NCBI GenBank assembly: GCA_004151065.3
Contig: NWUY0300022685.1
Span: forward strand, 8,509 to 29,644
Length of the DNA stretch: 21,136 nt
Direction: 5' to 3'
Origin: Larix sibirica
Taxonomy: Eukaryota; Streptophyta; Pinopsida; Pinales; Pinaceae
Below the pieces are notes generated by a model that did no database searches, was not told where the DNA came from, and saw nothing but the letters and a program-made list of their open reading frames with translations. Positions within the stretch are counted from its first letter, which is position 1. Every line of letters begins with the position of its first letter. A program made the position numbers and the translations under genes. This document shows, in pieces, positions 1 to 8,697 of the stretch.

Positions 1-432
1 TGCTTCCGCAAAAACGACAAAAGGTCCTTTTTCCACGGAATGACCCTTTCGCATCTGTTGGCTTCTGCACTTCCTGTGGATCTGTCCAATGCCAACATGT
101 TCTTTCTTTTGATAGAAAACTAATTCCACCATGTATTTTTCCTTCACAAATGTGATATTAGTGTTTGTGGCCATTTCCTCTCTGCCATCATAGCCTAGAA
201 CTTCATGCTTGACTCTCAATTCAACTATAATGGGGCTTAGGATGCCTTGTCTTCTCTTTCCTAGCCCTTTTCCATCATAGCTCATATGTCTTAGCAATTT
301 TGAACCAATGCCTCGTGTATGTTTTTCAAAATCTCCAAAAGGTTATTGGGAAAGGTCTAAAGAGGGTAAACTTACCATGCTTTCCTATTCATGGTTCTAG
401 GTCCTAGAGTCCCAATGAAAGATTCCTTTGAT
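1..432 (-). pseudogene. G-patch / zinc-knuckle retroelement-like cassette, copy 1 (truncated by the window edge)
   Basis: Read on the minus strand, an open frame runs from a TAA near 345 to the window edge. It contains a clear G-patch-like motif (GIGSKLLRHMSYDGKGLGKR, with RQGI following; codons about 315-235). The family pattern is G-x2-(M/L)L-x2-M-G-x3-G-x-G-L-G-K-x3-G-I; here the Gly after Met is Ser. A charged region follows, including the residues TNTNITFVKEK. Near position 1 another frame reads CRFCG, which could be the start of a CCHC knuckle and implies a frameshift. Upstream (about 365-432) is a short PRTMNRKAW stretch shared with copy 2. By eye the DNA is about 90% identical to 4640-5305. 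The function is unknown. G-patches bind RNA or helicases and also occur beside retropepsins in some retroelements, so a gag/pol-derived relic is likely. Confidence 0.55.
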
Positions 433-1019
433 TCTTATGAACAATATGAATGTCTTTTATGTGGTGTTTAAATATGCTGAATCTTATATGCCACACGGAT
501 AAAAATACTCAATTCGAAATGGAGTATGGATTTGTTTACCAGTTGGTGGGAGCGTTACACGATTTCAGATCAACCGTTCATTTCCATCATATGAAAGATA
601 GCAAAATCTGATTAAATTTTCCTTATCTATATATATGTTATATGTTGATTAAAAACATATGCAATGCATCCGAACAACAGTCCCACCAAATTTTTGATAG
701 CAAAAGTTTAGAACCGAAATTGTTCAAACGATTTGGTCTTTTATTCAATCCGATTAGATAATCATTTGACGGTAGTCTACCGCTGCCCACAAATGCACAG
801 TGAAATGATTTGATCGGATCTTTGCCTTTCCATTTCACAATCCAACTACTTCTACAGTGCGAACGTGGCTTGGCTTATATAATTTATATCTGGATTTGGA
901 TTTCTGCGTTGCAATATTGCAATATTTAGGGTAAGTTTACAAAAGAACTTATTCTTCTGGAAAAGTCTTCAGAAAAAATAGGTATCTCTATCTCGATTAT
1001 GCCCAACTTCTGCATTCTT

Positions 1020-1100
1020 TATCATGGAGACAAATTTTGTTTCGACATATATTCAAAGTATAAGCTATCATGGAGACAAATTTTGTTTTGACGTATAAGC
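1020..1100. repeat. Imperfect tandem duplication, two units
   Basis: The first unit (1020-1065) and the second (1066-1100) both begin TATCATGGAGACAAATTTTG and end TATAAGC. The second lacks about 11 bases from the middle of the first and has a few substitutions. This looks like local slippage or repair duplication. Confidence 0.75.
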
Positions 1101-1486
1101 AACTTTTTGGATAATCAAAATAGTGTAGGTTATACCGTTTTATATTTTGATCATCTATTATATAATTTTACTGAGCGAAAACCAGTTGAAATTACTGTAA
1201 TTGTAAATACAAATTCCAGTTTACACTGAAAAACCCCAAAACTTAAAACGTTTAACCCACTCCTAATCAGCAATTTGCGAAGGTTCATAAGATTTTACTA
1301 ACAATGTATTGTTCCCTTTCTCAACATTACATTATTCCAATCCCAAACTGTCATGTAGTCAATGTTGCAAAATGAAGGTCGATGTCTCCAACTACAGAAC
1401 GTTAGGAAGGGAAAAAGGAAATTGAAAAGTAAAATCAATCCCAACTAAGCCTCCGTTCTTAAGGAAATGGCATAACAGAGGTTCAA

Positions 1487-1611
1487 TACAATACAAGTGA
1501 AAGATGGGCAAAAATAAATGGTGATGAATTCCATGTTATACTTATTAGTCATACAATACAGTGGAAGATGAGCAAAAATAAATGGTGAATCCATGTTATA
1601 TTTATTAGTCG
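1487..1611. repeat. Imperfect tandem duplication of about 60-65 bp
   Basis: Units 1487-1551 and 1552-1611 share TACAATACA, then GCAAAAATAAATGGTGA, then CCATGTTATA-TTATTAGTC, with a small indel and scattered substitutions. Confidence 0.8.
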
Positions 1612-1660
1612 CAAAAGGTTTGATTTGTAAAGTATGATTTCTTGGTTCAGCAACACATCT

Positions 1661-1710
1661 ATTTTGGTTTTTGTTCTATTTTGCAGAACTAAAATTTTGG
1701 TTTTTGTTCT
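1661..1710. repeat. 17-bp perfect direct repeat
   Basis: ATTTTGGTTTTTGTTCT occurs at 1661-1677 and again at 1694-1710, flanking the junction where homology to the module at 5812 resumes. It may be a scar of the event that joined the unrelated segment to the shared module. Confidence 0.75.
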
Positions 1711-2050
1711 CACTGTTATAGCATATGGGTTTTTGTGAGAAATGATAGTTTTGTTTGCAAAGTTTTTGTTTTCAGGTTCAAATTTCTTCACATGTAATAA
1801 GTATTAATTTCTTCACATATACTAAGTATTGTAAATTGGAACTGTAACAACATTGCTTAGTATCAACTTATCCCAACCTCTTAATTAATCAATGTACCAA
1901 CACTCTAACCAAATTATGACTCAATAGCTTCTTTCTTAGAACCCAAGGCAATATTACCCGATGATGATATATAAATGTGTCCAAATTATGACCAACAATG
2001 TAAATGACTTGCACACTTCAACTTAGGCTTTCCATGCAAGGCAATGCTCA
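1681..2050 (-). repeat. Shared non-coding module R, copy 1
   Basis: This segment aligns with 5812-6215. Shared landmarks include TTTGCAGAA-TAAAATTTTG, TTCACATATACTAAGTATTG, CCAACACTCTAACCAAAT-ATGA (1893-1921) and GATGATATATAAATGTGT (1962-1980). Copy 2 has about 100 bp more between its first two landmarks. In both places the module lies on the side that is upstream of the minus-strand G-patch cassette, so it is probably an LTR or leader part of that element rather than an independent repeat. No ORF is conserved in it. Confidence 0.65.
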
Positions 2051-2696
2051 TCTACAAATATGTGTCTTCCCAAGTAAATGGAGTGTCATGAATGAGCCTT
2101 CATTTAGAGTGTAGTAAACAATGCCTTAACAAGGGAAGGGCATGTCTCATACAAAGCTTTATTTCCATGTAAATAGATGCATATATACTTTATTAAAATG
2201 ATGAATACAATTATAACAATGAGAAGAATTAAACAAAAAATACCCAATGACTTGAACCATGAGATGACAAACTATGGGGATGAAGGCACAACCTTGTAGT
2301 TTGTGGTTTACCTTAACCATTTAACTTCCCATTAATTATGCAACCCAACAACCAACAAACATCCATCATACATTCAAATGTGACTAGCTAATGCTCATCC
2401 CAATCGTATGATTCAAGGAACAAATAGATGACCTTCTTGAGTATTGTATGGTTGTATGACTTATGCACAACCTAAAGAAGCTATAAAAACCTACATGGAA
2501 TTTCATAGAAGATTGATGAGCAGTGTGGGGCCTCCAATTCATTTCTTAGTGTTGTATGAAGGTTAAGTTATGATGCTAACGGTCTCAAGGATTGAATTTT
2601 GTTACTCCTTAGGAATTAAATTAGAACTATGTTAGATAATTGCAACAACTATCTCATGATAGCCCTTGATATCAAATCTTAGAGTACAATGAACGA
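2051..2696. other. AT-rich DNA without a recognisable gene, left flank of the candidate 3' LTR
   Basis: I see no ORF or repeat shared within the window. On the minus strand at 2675-2662 the string TTGATATCAAGGGC resembles the initiator-tRNA-Met primer binding site of plant LTR elements (TGGTATCAGAGC), with a substitution and an inserted base. If real, it would mark the inner edge of another LTR, but the support is weak. Confidence 0.3.
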
Positions 2697-3283
2697 TGGG
2701 TAATACAAAGTTGTTGGCATTCATCAATTGCTAATGGAGAATGAAATTCTAAGTGAAATAATCAGAAATACAATTGAAAATTCATTCTTACAATCATTAA
2801 TCCAACGACATGCAACATATTAAACGTGTATGAAAGCACCAATTACTCATACACAAAGCTTAACACATCACACAGAGAAATGTATCACGCAAGGCACGAC
2901 CGGAAACCAAATGGGAAAACCAATACTCAAATGGTTGCTAAGTTTTTCATTTCAACAATATCAGGCTAAAATGCATCTCATGGCCCAATGACCATTCAAC
3001 AATTTACATAGTTCCTCTTGTGCATTCTCACCTCTTGTCCAAAAAAAATTCCTTTGTGAGTAGAATTTCATTAAGGGAGTTGGGGGTATTGGGAAGGAAA
3101 ACAGTCCTTTCATTTCTCAATCCCCAACTTTCTCTCCTATTTTTATGTCTTTCATTTTTTTTTCTCTTTTCTTTCTTAATCTTTAAAACTTGCATTGCCA
3201 TTTCCTTTTATTTTATACCTGTATTAATTGGTGAATTCCATTTAGGTACCAAGTCTTACAACCATTTGTCTTATTTGGATCCA
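2697..3283 (-). mobile_element. Candidate 3' LTR of the large gypsy element
   Basis: This segment is homologous over its length to 16554-17175. On the plus strand both copies begin TGGGTAATACAAA and end near CATTTGTCTT-TTTGGATCCA, giving LTR-like TG...CA ends. Shared internal landmarks are ATTCATCAATTG, TAATGGAGAATGAA, AATCCAACGACATG and AGTCTTACAACCATTTGTCT. Identity is roughly 75-85% by eye, with many indels, so if the two are a pair the element is very old. The bases just outside are AACGA here and ATCGA (17177-17181) beyond the other copy, a possible degenerate 5-bp target duplication. It could instead be a solo LTR of a sister element. Confidence 0.55.
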
Positions 3284-4356
3284 TTTCAGATTACATCTCC
3301 TCATTGGGAGGCTTTTTGGTATCCAAAATTTTACAGGAAACTAATCGTTGGGTCAAAGTTCCTTATGTCTACTTCTTTGAAACATGGCTCTTGGCTACAA
3401 TTTTGATTCTAGCTCTATCTTTGGCTATTGCCTTTGGTTTTAGCTATGACTTTGGCTGACTTTGGAAATCGTTTATGGCTCACTTGTTCCTAGGGTGTAG
3501 AATTTTTCTCATTGACTCTCAACTCTAAGTAATCTTCAAATCCTAACTCTTCAATCAGAATTCATTCCCATCTTCAATGTCCAAGTCTCTTTCACTATTT
3601 GACTTGGAGATGGGCCATCTTGGTAGTCAATGAAATCCAAGTTGAATTACATGGTCTTCTCTTGTTCTATGATATTTGAACAAACATATGCAATCTTGTA
3701 TCAAGTCCATGAAATGGAGTGTAATTCACCCTCTTCTACTAGGATCAATTTCTTTTGACATGAAAATAATTCTCTAGTGCTTACACAACAATCCTTCTCT
3801 ATAGAAATGACAATTTGAATGACAATATGTGTGTGTAAACACAACCTTCATGAATTATCTAGCATTTATTTTATTTGACAACTTTCATGGAGTTCTGAGG
3901 AACGTCCAAGGTCATTGACCTCCATGCATCGATCTCCTATACATCTCCAACAAGGGAATCTTATTTTGTAAGATTAAAGGGAAAAATTGGATAGAGGTTA
4001 CCCTTGATGTCAACATCATTGTTCTATCTACCTAACTGAGGACCTAACCTCCAATGCTACTATAACTCCATGTACAATCTTTACTCTCGGGGTTGAAGAT
4101 GAAAGAAACTCTTCATCCTCTTTATTCTTCACTCTTCACATTATTCTATTCACTATGTGGTTTCTGGGTTGAAACTTTGTATGAAGCTTCCAACACTTTT
4201 CTTCTTTTTTCCACTCAACTTGCATTGTTGGAAAAAATTATTGATGCTACGATATGGATTGCTTGACATGATCTTTCTATCTGCATGCTCCTAAGGTCGT
4301 TGTTGGATTAGGGAATTTTTATTTACATTCTTCGTTTGAAAACAATCTAAATTGTG
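3284..4356. other. Region without a recognisable gene, internal flank of the 3' LTR
   Basis: By position this should hold the polypurine tract and 3' untranslated part of the minus-strand element. Minus-strand GGAGATGTAATCTGAAA abuts the LTR edge at 3300-3284 and is only weakly purine-rich. The rest is AT-rich, with runs such as repeated TTGGCT and TTTGG words at 3390-3460. It has no conserved frame and no homology to other parts of the window. Confidence 0.35.
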
Positions 4357-4548
4357 TCATGTGACTTGCTTCTCCCAATAATATGCCTTTAGATTACTTT
4401 TCTTCACACATAATGAACATGCCTCTCGGTACCAACAACTGTAAATTCTATGGCCTTTCTTTTTACAGTAGTGACAAACAAGGGATGCCTTATCTAATGC
4501 ATGCCTCCTGGTTTTCTTCTTCTTGTTCTGGCTACTTTGTTTTGCCAC
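4357..4548 (-). pseudogene. CCHC zinc-knuckle pair, part of G-patch cassette copy 2
   Basis: A basic N-terminal stretch (SQNKKKKTRRH) precedes a perfect CCHC knuckle, CHYCKKKGHRIYSC, matching C-x2-C-x4-H-x4-C. A second module follows, CSLCVKKSNLKAYYW, in which the two leading Cys remain but the His position is Asn and the last Cys is Tyr, so it should not bind zinc. Such pairs bind nucleic acid in retrotransposon nucleocapsids. The frame ends at a TGA and is separated from the G-patch frame (4601-4846) by a stop and short out-of-frame gap; the two were probably once one protein. No protease or polymerase is recognisable further downstream. Confidence 0.6.
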
Positions 4549-4600
4549 TTCTCAAAGATTGTGCATGCTAAGCCTTTACACTTTCCTCATCATCGCACTT

Positions 4601-4904
4601 CTACAATCTACTATAAGAAGGATGGAGTGGTAGTGTGTTTCCACCTTCATTCACTATTGTTCTTTCTTTTGATGAGAAGACAAATTCCACCATGTCTTTT
4701 TCCTTCACAAATGTGATATTGGTGTTTGTGGCCTTTTCCTCTCCATCGTCATAGCTTAGGCCTTCATGCTTGACCCTCAATTCAACTAGAATCGAGTTTA
4801 GGATGCCTTGCCTTCTCTTTCCTAGCCCTTTTCCATCATAGCTCATATGTTTTAGTAATTTTGAACCAATGCCTCTTCTATGCTTTTCAAAATCACCGAA
4901 AGGT
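4601..4904 (-). pseudogene. G-patch-like domain, cassette copy 2
   Basis: An open frame runs into the MITE boundary at 4904 and reads PFGDFEKHRRGIGSKLLKHM, then SYDGKGLGKRRQGI, and on to a stop at 4601. The G-patch core (G-x3-LL-x2-M, GKGLGK, QGI) is intact apart from Ser for the usual Gly after Met. An acidic stretch (LSYDDGEEKATNTN) follows. It is about 90% identical to copy 1 at the DNA level. The C-terminal residues (LPLHPSYSRL) differ completely from copy 1, where the sequence diverges. The role is unknown; RNA binding or retroelement polyprotein origin is inferred from the motif and the adjoining zinc knuckles. Confidence 0.6.
4896..4904. repeat. Left copy of 9-bp target site duplication
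   Basis: CCGAAAGGT here and CCAAAAGGT at 5207-5215 flank the 302-bp insertion, with one mismatch. The uninterrupted cassette copy 1 has a single CCAAAAGGT at 335-343, which is the empty site. Confidence 0.75.
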
Positions 4905-5206
4905 AGGAAATTTTTTAAGGATCCATAATTTTTCTTAAATTATATAAACCTTGACGAATGAATTACTAATTATCAAATTTCCAACCATAAAATGTTTGGC
5001 GATATTTTTAAAAAAAATGAAATTTCTAAAGGTTTTATATAGTTTTTGGACAATTTTGGNACAATTTTGGTGATTTTTAGAGTAAAAAATGTTAATCCTA
5101 TGAGCGAATCATATTAGGAAAAAAACGGAACATGATGAATATGTTTTTGGGAAAAATCCTCTAAAATTAGCCCATGGGCTAAATTTCGCCCCTAAAATTT
5201 TCCCTG
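4905..5206. mobile_element. Mutator-type MITE (302 bp) inserted in the G-patch cassette
   Basis: Comparing copy 2 with copy 1 (335-343) defines the insertion exactly. Its ends are imperfect inverted repeats: AGGAAATTTTTTAAGG at the left and, on the other strand, CAGGGAAAATTTTAGGGG at the right. The 9-bp duplication and the GGGAAATTTT-type ends fit Mutator-like elements. The element is AT-rich, has no coding capacity, and contains a perfect 16-bp palindrome (TTAGCCCATGGGCTAA, 5167-5182). The mobilising transposase must be elsewhere. The single N in the window (5060) is inside it. Confidence 0.7.
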
Positions 5207-5811
5207 CCAAAAGGTTCTTGGGACAGGTCTAAAGACTAGGGTGATCTTACCATGTTTTTCCTAGTCATGGTTCTAGATCCTATAGTCTCAATGGAAGGTT
5301 CCTTGGTTCCTTTTGCTCTTGGAAAACACCAAGTACCTTTGCCAATGATTCTTCCTGCCCTTCCAACGGTTAATGCAATTGAGCCATCATTTGAGTAAGC
5401 ACCTCCTACTGCTAGGTATCCATCTAAATGACCTTCTCTCCTATTTGCATAAGATTAACCTTGCTTTTGTCCCAATTAACCATGACAATAGTGAGGGAAT
5501 ATTTATATTCAACAAATTGATTATTTAGCATGGTTCAATATTTTTGAGGTCTCTAGGTTCTTCTCCATCTCTAATATCCTCCAGCCAAACATATGGGCCT
5601 TCTCCTTCAAGTGTTTGTTCTCCCCTTGAAGTTTCACATCAATGGCCTACACATCTTTCAAAAACTTTATCTTTTTGCTTACCAATAATGATTGTGTTTT
5701 CTCTTCAAATTTTTGGTTTGTTTTGTCATGATCAAGGACTCAATTACTCTAATACTTATGGTTCATAAATGAGGAAATTATAGCTCACTTGCTTCACCAA
5801 CATGGACAATT
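5207..5811 (-). pseudogene. Decayed upstream part of G-patch cassette copy 2, coiled-coil-like
   Basis: In minus-strand frames broken by several stops, charged helical-looking stretches can be read, for example ENKHLKEKAHMFGW, RILEMEKNLETSKIL, and LEGQEESLAKVLGVFQEQ just before the PRT-M stretch shared with copy 1. Glu, Lys and Leu spacing suggests an N-terminal coiled-coil, as in many gag-like proteins. About 90 bp at the G-patch end (5215-5305) have a counterpart in copy 1; the rest does not. I infer that this is the N-terminal half of the same protein as the G-patch and knuckles, but no single frame proves it. Confidence 0.35.
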
Positions 5812-6215
5812 TGCAGAATTAAAATTTTGTTCTTTGTTCTCAATCTTATGCAGAGATATTTGTCGGCTAAATGGATTATGAGGCTTTTGTGCTCAATATA
5901 ATTTTGAGTCAAAACTACTCATGGTCACTATCCTCCAGTGGCATGAAATGATAGTTATGTAAGCAATACTTTGTTTCTAAGACGAATTCCTTCACATATA
6001 CTAAGTATTGTAGCATGGAACATCAACAAGTCTACTTGGCAATAACTTATACCATCTCTTCATAACCTTAATGTACTAACACTCTAACCAAATGAGTGAA
6101 TAACTTGTTTCTTTGAAACTAAAACAATATTGCCCAACAATGATATATAAATGTGTTCAAATGAAGATCAATGATGTAAATGACATACACACTTCAATTG
6201 TAGACCTTCCTTTTT
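5812..6215 (-). repeat. Shared non-coding module R, copy 2
   Basis: This is the homologue of 1681-2050, carrying the same landmarks (TTCACATATACTAAGTATTG at about 5990, GATATATAAATGTGTTCAAATGA at about 6142). It lies directly upstream, in minus-strand sense, of the coiled-coil and G-patch cassette. That constant association with the G-patch sequences makes it likely to be the leader or LTR of that element. Confidence 0.65.
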
Positions 6216-6362
6216 CTTACAAATCTAAGGTGTATGGTTAAGCCGAATGAAAAGGTTTTAGGTTCTAATTGTGCAAGAAATTGTTGTATCTCAAAAATGT
6301 TATACTAATTTAGTTAACCAAGAGTGCATACATAGAAAACACCAAAATAAACATATCTAATG

Positions 6363-6387
6363 TCTCTCTCACACACATATATATATA
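6363..6387. repeat. Short compound microsatellite
   Basis: CT, CA and TA dinucleotide runs follow one another here (CTCTCTC ACACACA TATATATATA). It is of no coding significance. Confidence 0.8.
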
Positions 6388-6417
6388 ATTCAAAATAAAT
6401 TGAATATTCAAATCTCT

Positions 6418-6578
6418 GTCGCCTTGTTTTCAATAAGAGTCCATTGAAACATTGCCAAAATGTTGGTGGCGCATAGTCTCTAACTGAAATCGGTGTGCAA
6501 CTCTCGTAGTATTCTCTTGGATCGCAATTGCTTCTGACTGTCTGGATTGGCATGCAGTTACTTATCCAAAACTTGGGC
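6418..6578 (-). repeat. Second copy of the retroelement leader next to the primer binding site
   Basis: This aligns with 16385-16550: both share TTGGTGGCG, TCTCTAACTGAA-TCG-TGTGCA, TATTCTCTTG, GTTACTTAT-CAAAACTTGGGC. The homology stops at the plus-strand string CTTGGGC, exactly where the PBS of the 16.5-kb copy lies against its LTR. Here no LTR follows; instead the downstream ORF relic is joined on. It may be the 5' end of a second, rearranged element whose LTR has been lost, possibly the G-patch element. Confidence 0.55.
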
Positions 6579-6579
6579 T

Positions 6580-7186
6580 GCTGACACGCGAAGGGAGGGA
6601 AGTTGCATGCACAGGCTGCTGACAGTCTCCTGAATCTAGTTTGAATCAGCTCAAACTCATCGGTGATGTTAGTGAGTTGAGTAATAAATGAGTCCACATT
6701 TTCCTTCTTACTCTTCCTTGCTTCTAGTTTAAATTTCTCTACAAGGGGGAGAAACGCAATCGCCTTTATTATGGAGTTCTGATAGTCTATCAAAATGCCT
6801 ATGTGCCTGTTCTTGCACCACAGAAAAAAGCTCACGATTGTCGGCTACTCGGTTATGCTCGCTCTAATATTCTTGTCATGGTAGTAATCTTTGTCATGTG
6901 CCACCACTGAAACATGGTCTCCACATCGACTTGGAACCCTCGGGTCAGATGGCGATGCAACGCTGGAAAATTCACTACCACGAATTATTCGAGGTGGAGT
7001 GAGCGTACTTGTAACCAGACGGTGGATGTCACAACACCATAGAGACCAACAACAGGACCCAGTTGTAATGGTACTCAGTTCCTTAGTCTTGCACATCTAG
7101 GTAGTATTGGATGAACTCTTGCCTCAAATATTGTGTCCATGTCATGTGATAGCTCGTATCGCATTTCTAAGCTACAATGACTACCC
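6580..7186 (-). pseudogene. Decayed C-terminal part of the ORF downstream of integrase
   Basis: Reading on from the 7187-7828 frame, stops and frameshifts interrupt a sequence in which protein-like pieces can still be seen. One is YYLDVQD followed by GTEYHYNWVLLLVSMVLW near 7110-7020, a hydrophobic stretch that may be a membrane segment or a buried helix. Another, near 6720-6600, reads ENVDSFITQLTNITDEFELI then QTRFRRLSAAC. The open frame that passes through 6580 into the leader repeat is probably accidental. It most likely belongs to the same third ORF as 7187-7828. No family assigned. Confidence 0.35.
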
Positions 7187-7828
7187 CTATTGGTCACTCG
7201 TCCCTGCGACACTTCCGTAGAATTTTGCACGTATATGGGCTGCAAACCTTACCCAGTGCTCTAATATAGTAGAGATGATGCACCCGCACGTCCCTCTACG
7301 CGTGTGGAAATTTTTATAGACCTCCTCTACAAAGTCATTTGCTATGACCTTCACAAGGTCCACGCATTTGTGTGGAAGGCCTAAGATCCTATGGATTACC
7401 TCATCTATAATATCGTATTTCTGGTCCACCCAGAGATACCCTCCAAGCAGGAGGCTGAGGAGGAACCTTGTGCAGGAATTAATGTATGATCCCCTCCCAA
7501 TATGAAGGACGTCCAACAGGGCCATGATGCCCGACTTGTGGAGACATTGTTCCCAAGGTTGCAATTCCACCTCTTCTTTCCCCTTGTCGATCAGCTTCAC
7601 CTATTTCTCCACTGCAATATCTGGGAACTACAACTCATCTAATATGTTGAAGTCTAAATACTTCAAGAAGGGGATCTTGACCAGCAATGGCCCCTTAATC
7701 TCAACCTTTGTTGGAATTGGAACCTCCGGCCTGGGGTTTTCCTTCATAGCTTTGGTCTTAGTTCGAACCTTTTTCACCACTGGAGTAGTTTCCATGTCTG
7801 CACTTACTCTATTGCACATTGAACTCAA
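7187..7828 (-). pseudogene. Extra ORF downstream of pol in the gypsy element (function unknown)
   Basis: One reading frame runs from the Met at 7828 to 7187, interrupted only by two TAG codons (7630-7628 and 7603-7601), so about 213 codons keep one phase. The N-terminus is basic (PVVKKVRTKTKAMK); the middle reads FLKYLDFNILDEL, then GRGSYINSCTRFLLSL, GGYLWVDQKYDIIDEVIH and RILGLPHKC. It lies on the same strand as pol, 870 bp after its stop, the position of the env-like or extra ORFs of Athila and some Tat elements. I see no signal peptide. The GRGSYINS / LWVDQKY / IH-IxGLP pattern recalls plant retroelement accessory ORFs and mobile-domain proteins, but I cannot assign it firmly. Confidence 0.5.
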
Positions 7829-8697
7829 TCTAAAGGCTAACTAACTCTCCTTACCACACAACACACTCAGCTCAACTTCACTCTGCAACCCTTGCTTCAA
7901 CTTTTTTTCTCTCTTGGAAAATTGATGCTTCCTTCGTAGTCATCTGCTCCTCTTATAGACACGTGTGATAGGAAGGATCTGCTACCTTCATTACTGCTCT
8001 CCCCCACATTCCTCTCACCTTAATTAATGGATGGGATGGCCAACTATGCACAAAATATCTCTTTTTTCTGCATGCATCTTGCCTTGAATGATAAATAGGA
8101 CGGCCAACTAGGCACATGCTCTCTCTCCTTCTGTGTGCCGACACCTTCACTCATGCAGGTTGCCTCTCTTTCTGTGCACCACCAATTTCAGCTCACGCGG
8201 CCTCTCTGACTGGGGATGACAACAACTCTGTCATGTCCTTGCTGTTGTTACCTTTTTTAGTGTTGTTTAATGTACTATTTTCTCTTTATGACCATTGTCC
8301 TTCATCAATCTTTCTAAATCTGGAAAAGATAGTTGTGACTGACACAAAATCCTATTGACAAGGGTGATATAATTATCATAATAATGGCTGATGGCTTAAT
8401 GAGTGGAAACTTGATGGATAGTGACTTGATGATTGGTGGGTGGATGAGTGACGCATTGACGACTTAGGTTGTTGTGTCATTATGATCTGGGCAATGTTTC
8501 TAATTCTCATGACTTGACTACTAAATTTTAATCGATTGCATTATGTGCATTAATGACATTGAATCCTATATGCCACCGACACTTGACACTTTCTTATATT
8601 CTAACTATAGTGAAACTAACTCTGTTATATCATAATTGAAATGAAATTGACTGTAGGTGAAAATAACAAAGAATCTTTTTTAATTCATGTCACTGAA
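7829..8697. other. Spacer between pol and the downstream ORF
   Basis: No gene is recognised. It holds an imperfect tandem pair at about 8019-8150, with GGATGGCCAACTATGCAC (8036-8052) and GGACGGCCAACTAGGCAC (8098-8114) as the common core. A GATG/GTGG-rich plus-strand stretch lies at 8385-8470. Small ORFs here (minus 7953-8150, plus 8116-8358) are made of these repeats and show no family features. Confidence 0.45.

Larger units (their letters stand above)
433..1680. other. Non-repetitive segment without a recognisable gene, replacing part of cassette copy 1
   Basis: This stretch has no counterpart elsewhere in the window. Copy 2 of the cassette runs from its G-patch region (ending about 5305) through about 500 bp to the shared module at 5812. 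Copy 1 instead has these 1.25 kb. The only long ORFs (minus 638-838 and minus 1549-1791) show no family features, and the second is made largely of local duplications. A TATA-like string (TATATAA, 876-882) is present, but nothing downstream looks like a gene. I call no gene here. Confidence 0.4.

Noticed and set aside
876-882. TATA box of a host gene promoter
   Set aside because: TATATAA is frequent in AT-rich DNA, and no coding sequence follows on either strand.
3020-3406. 128-codon plus-strand ORF with a hydrophobic middle
   Set aside because: It lies across the candidate LTR and its inner flank, on the strand opposite to the element, and its hydrophobic part comes from a T-rich run (TTTTTTTTTCTC); the other LTR does not keep the frame.
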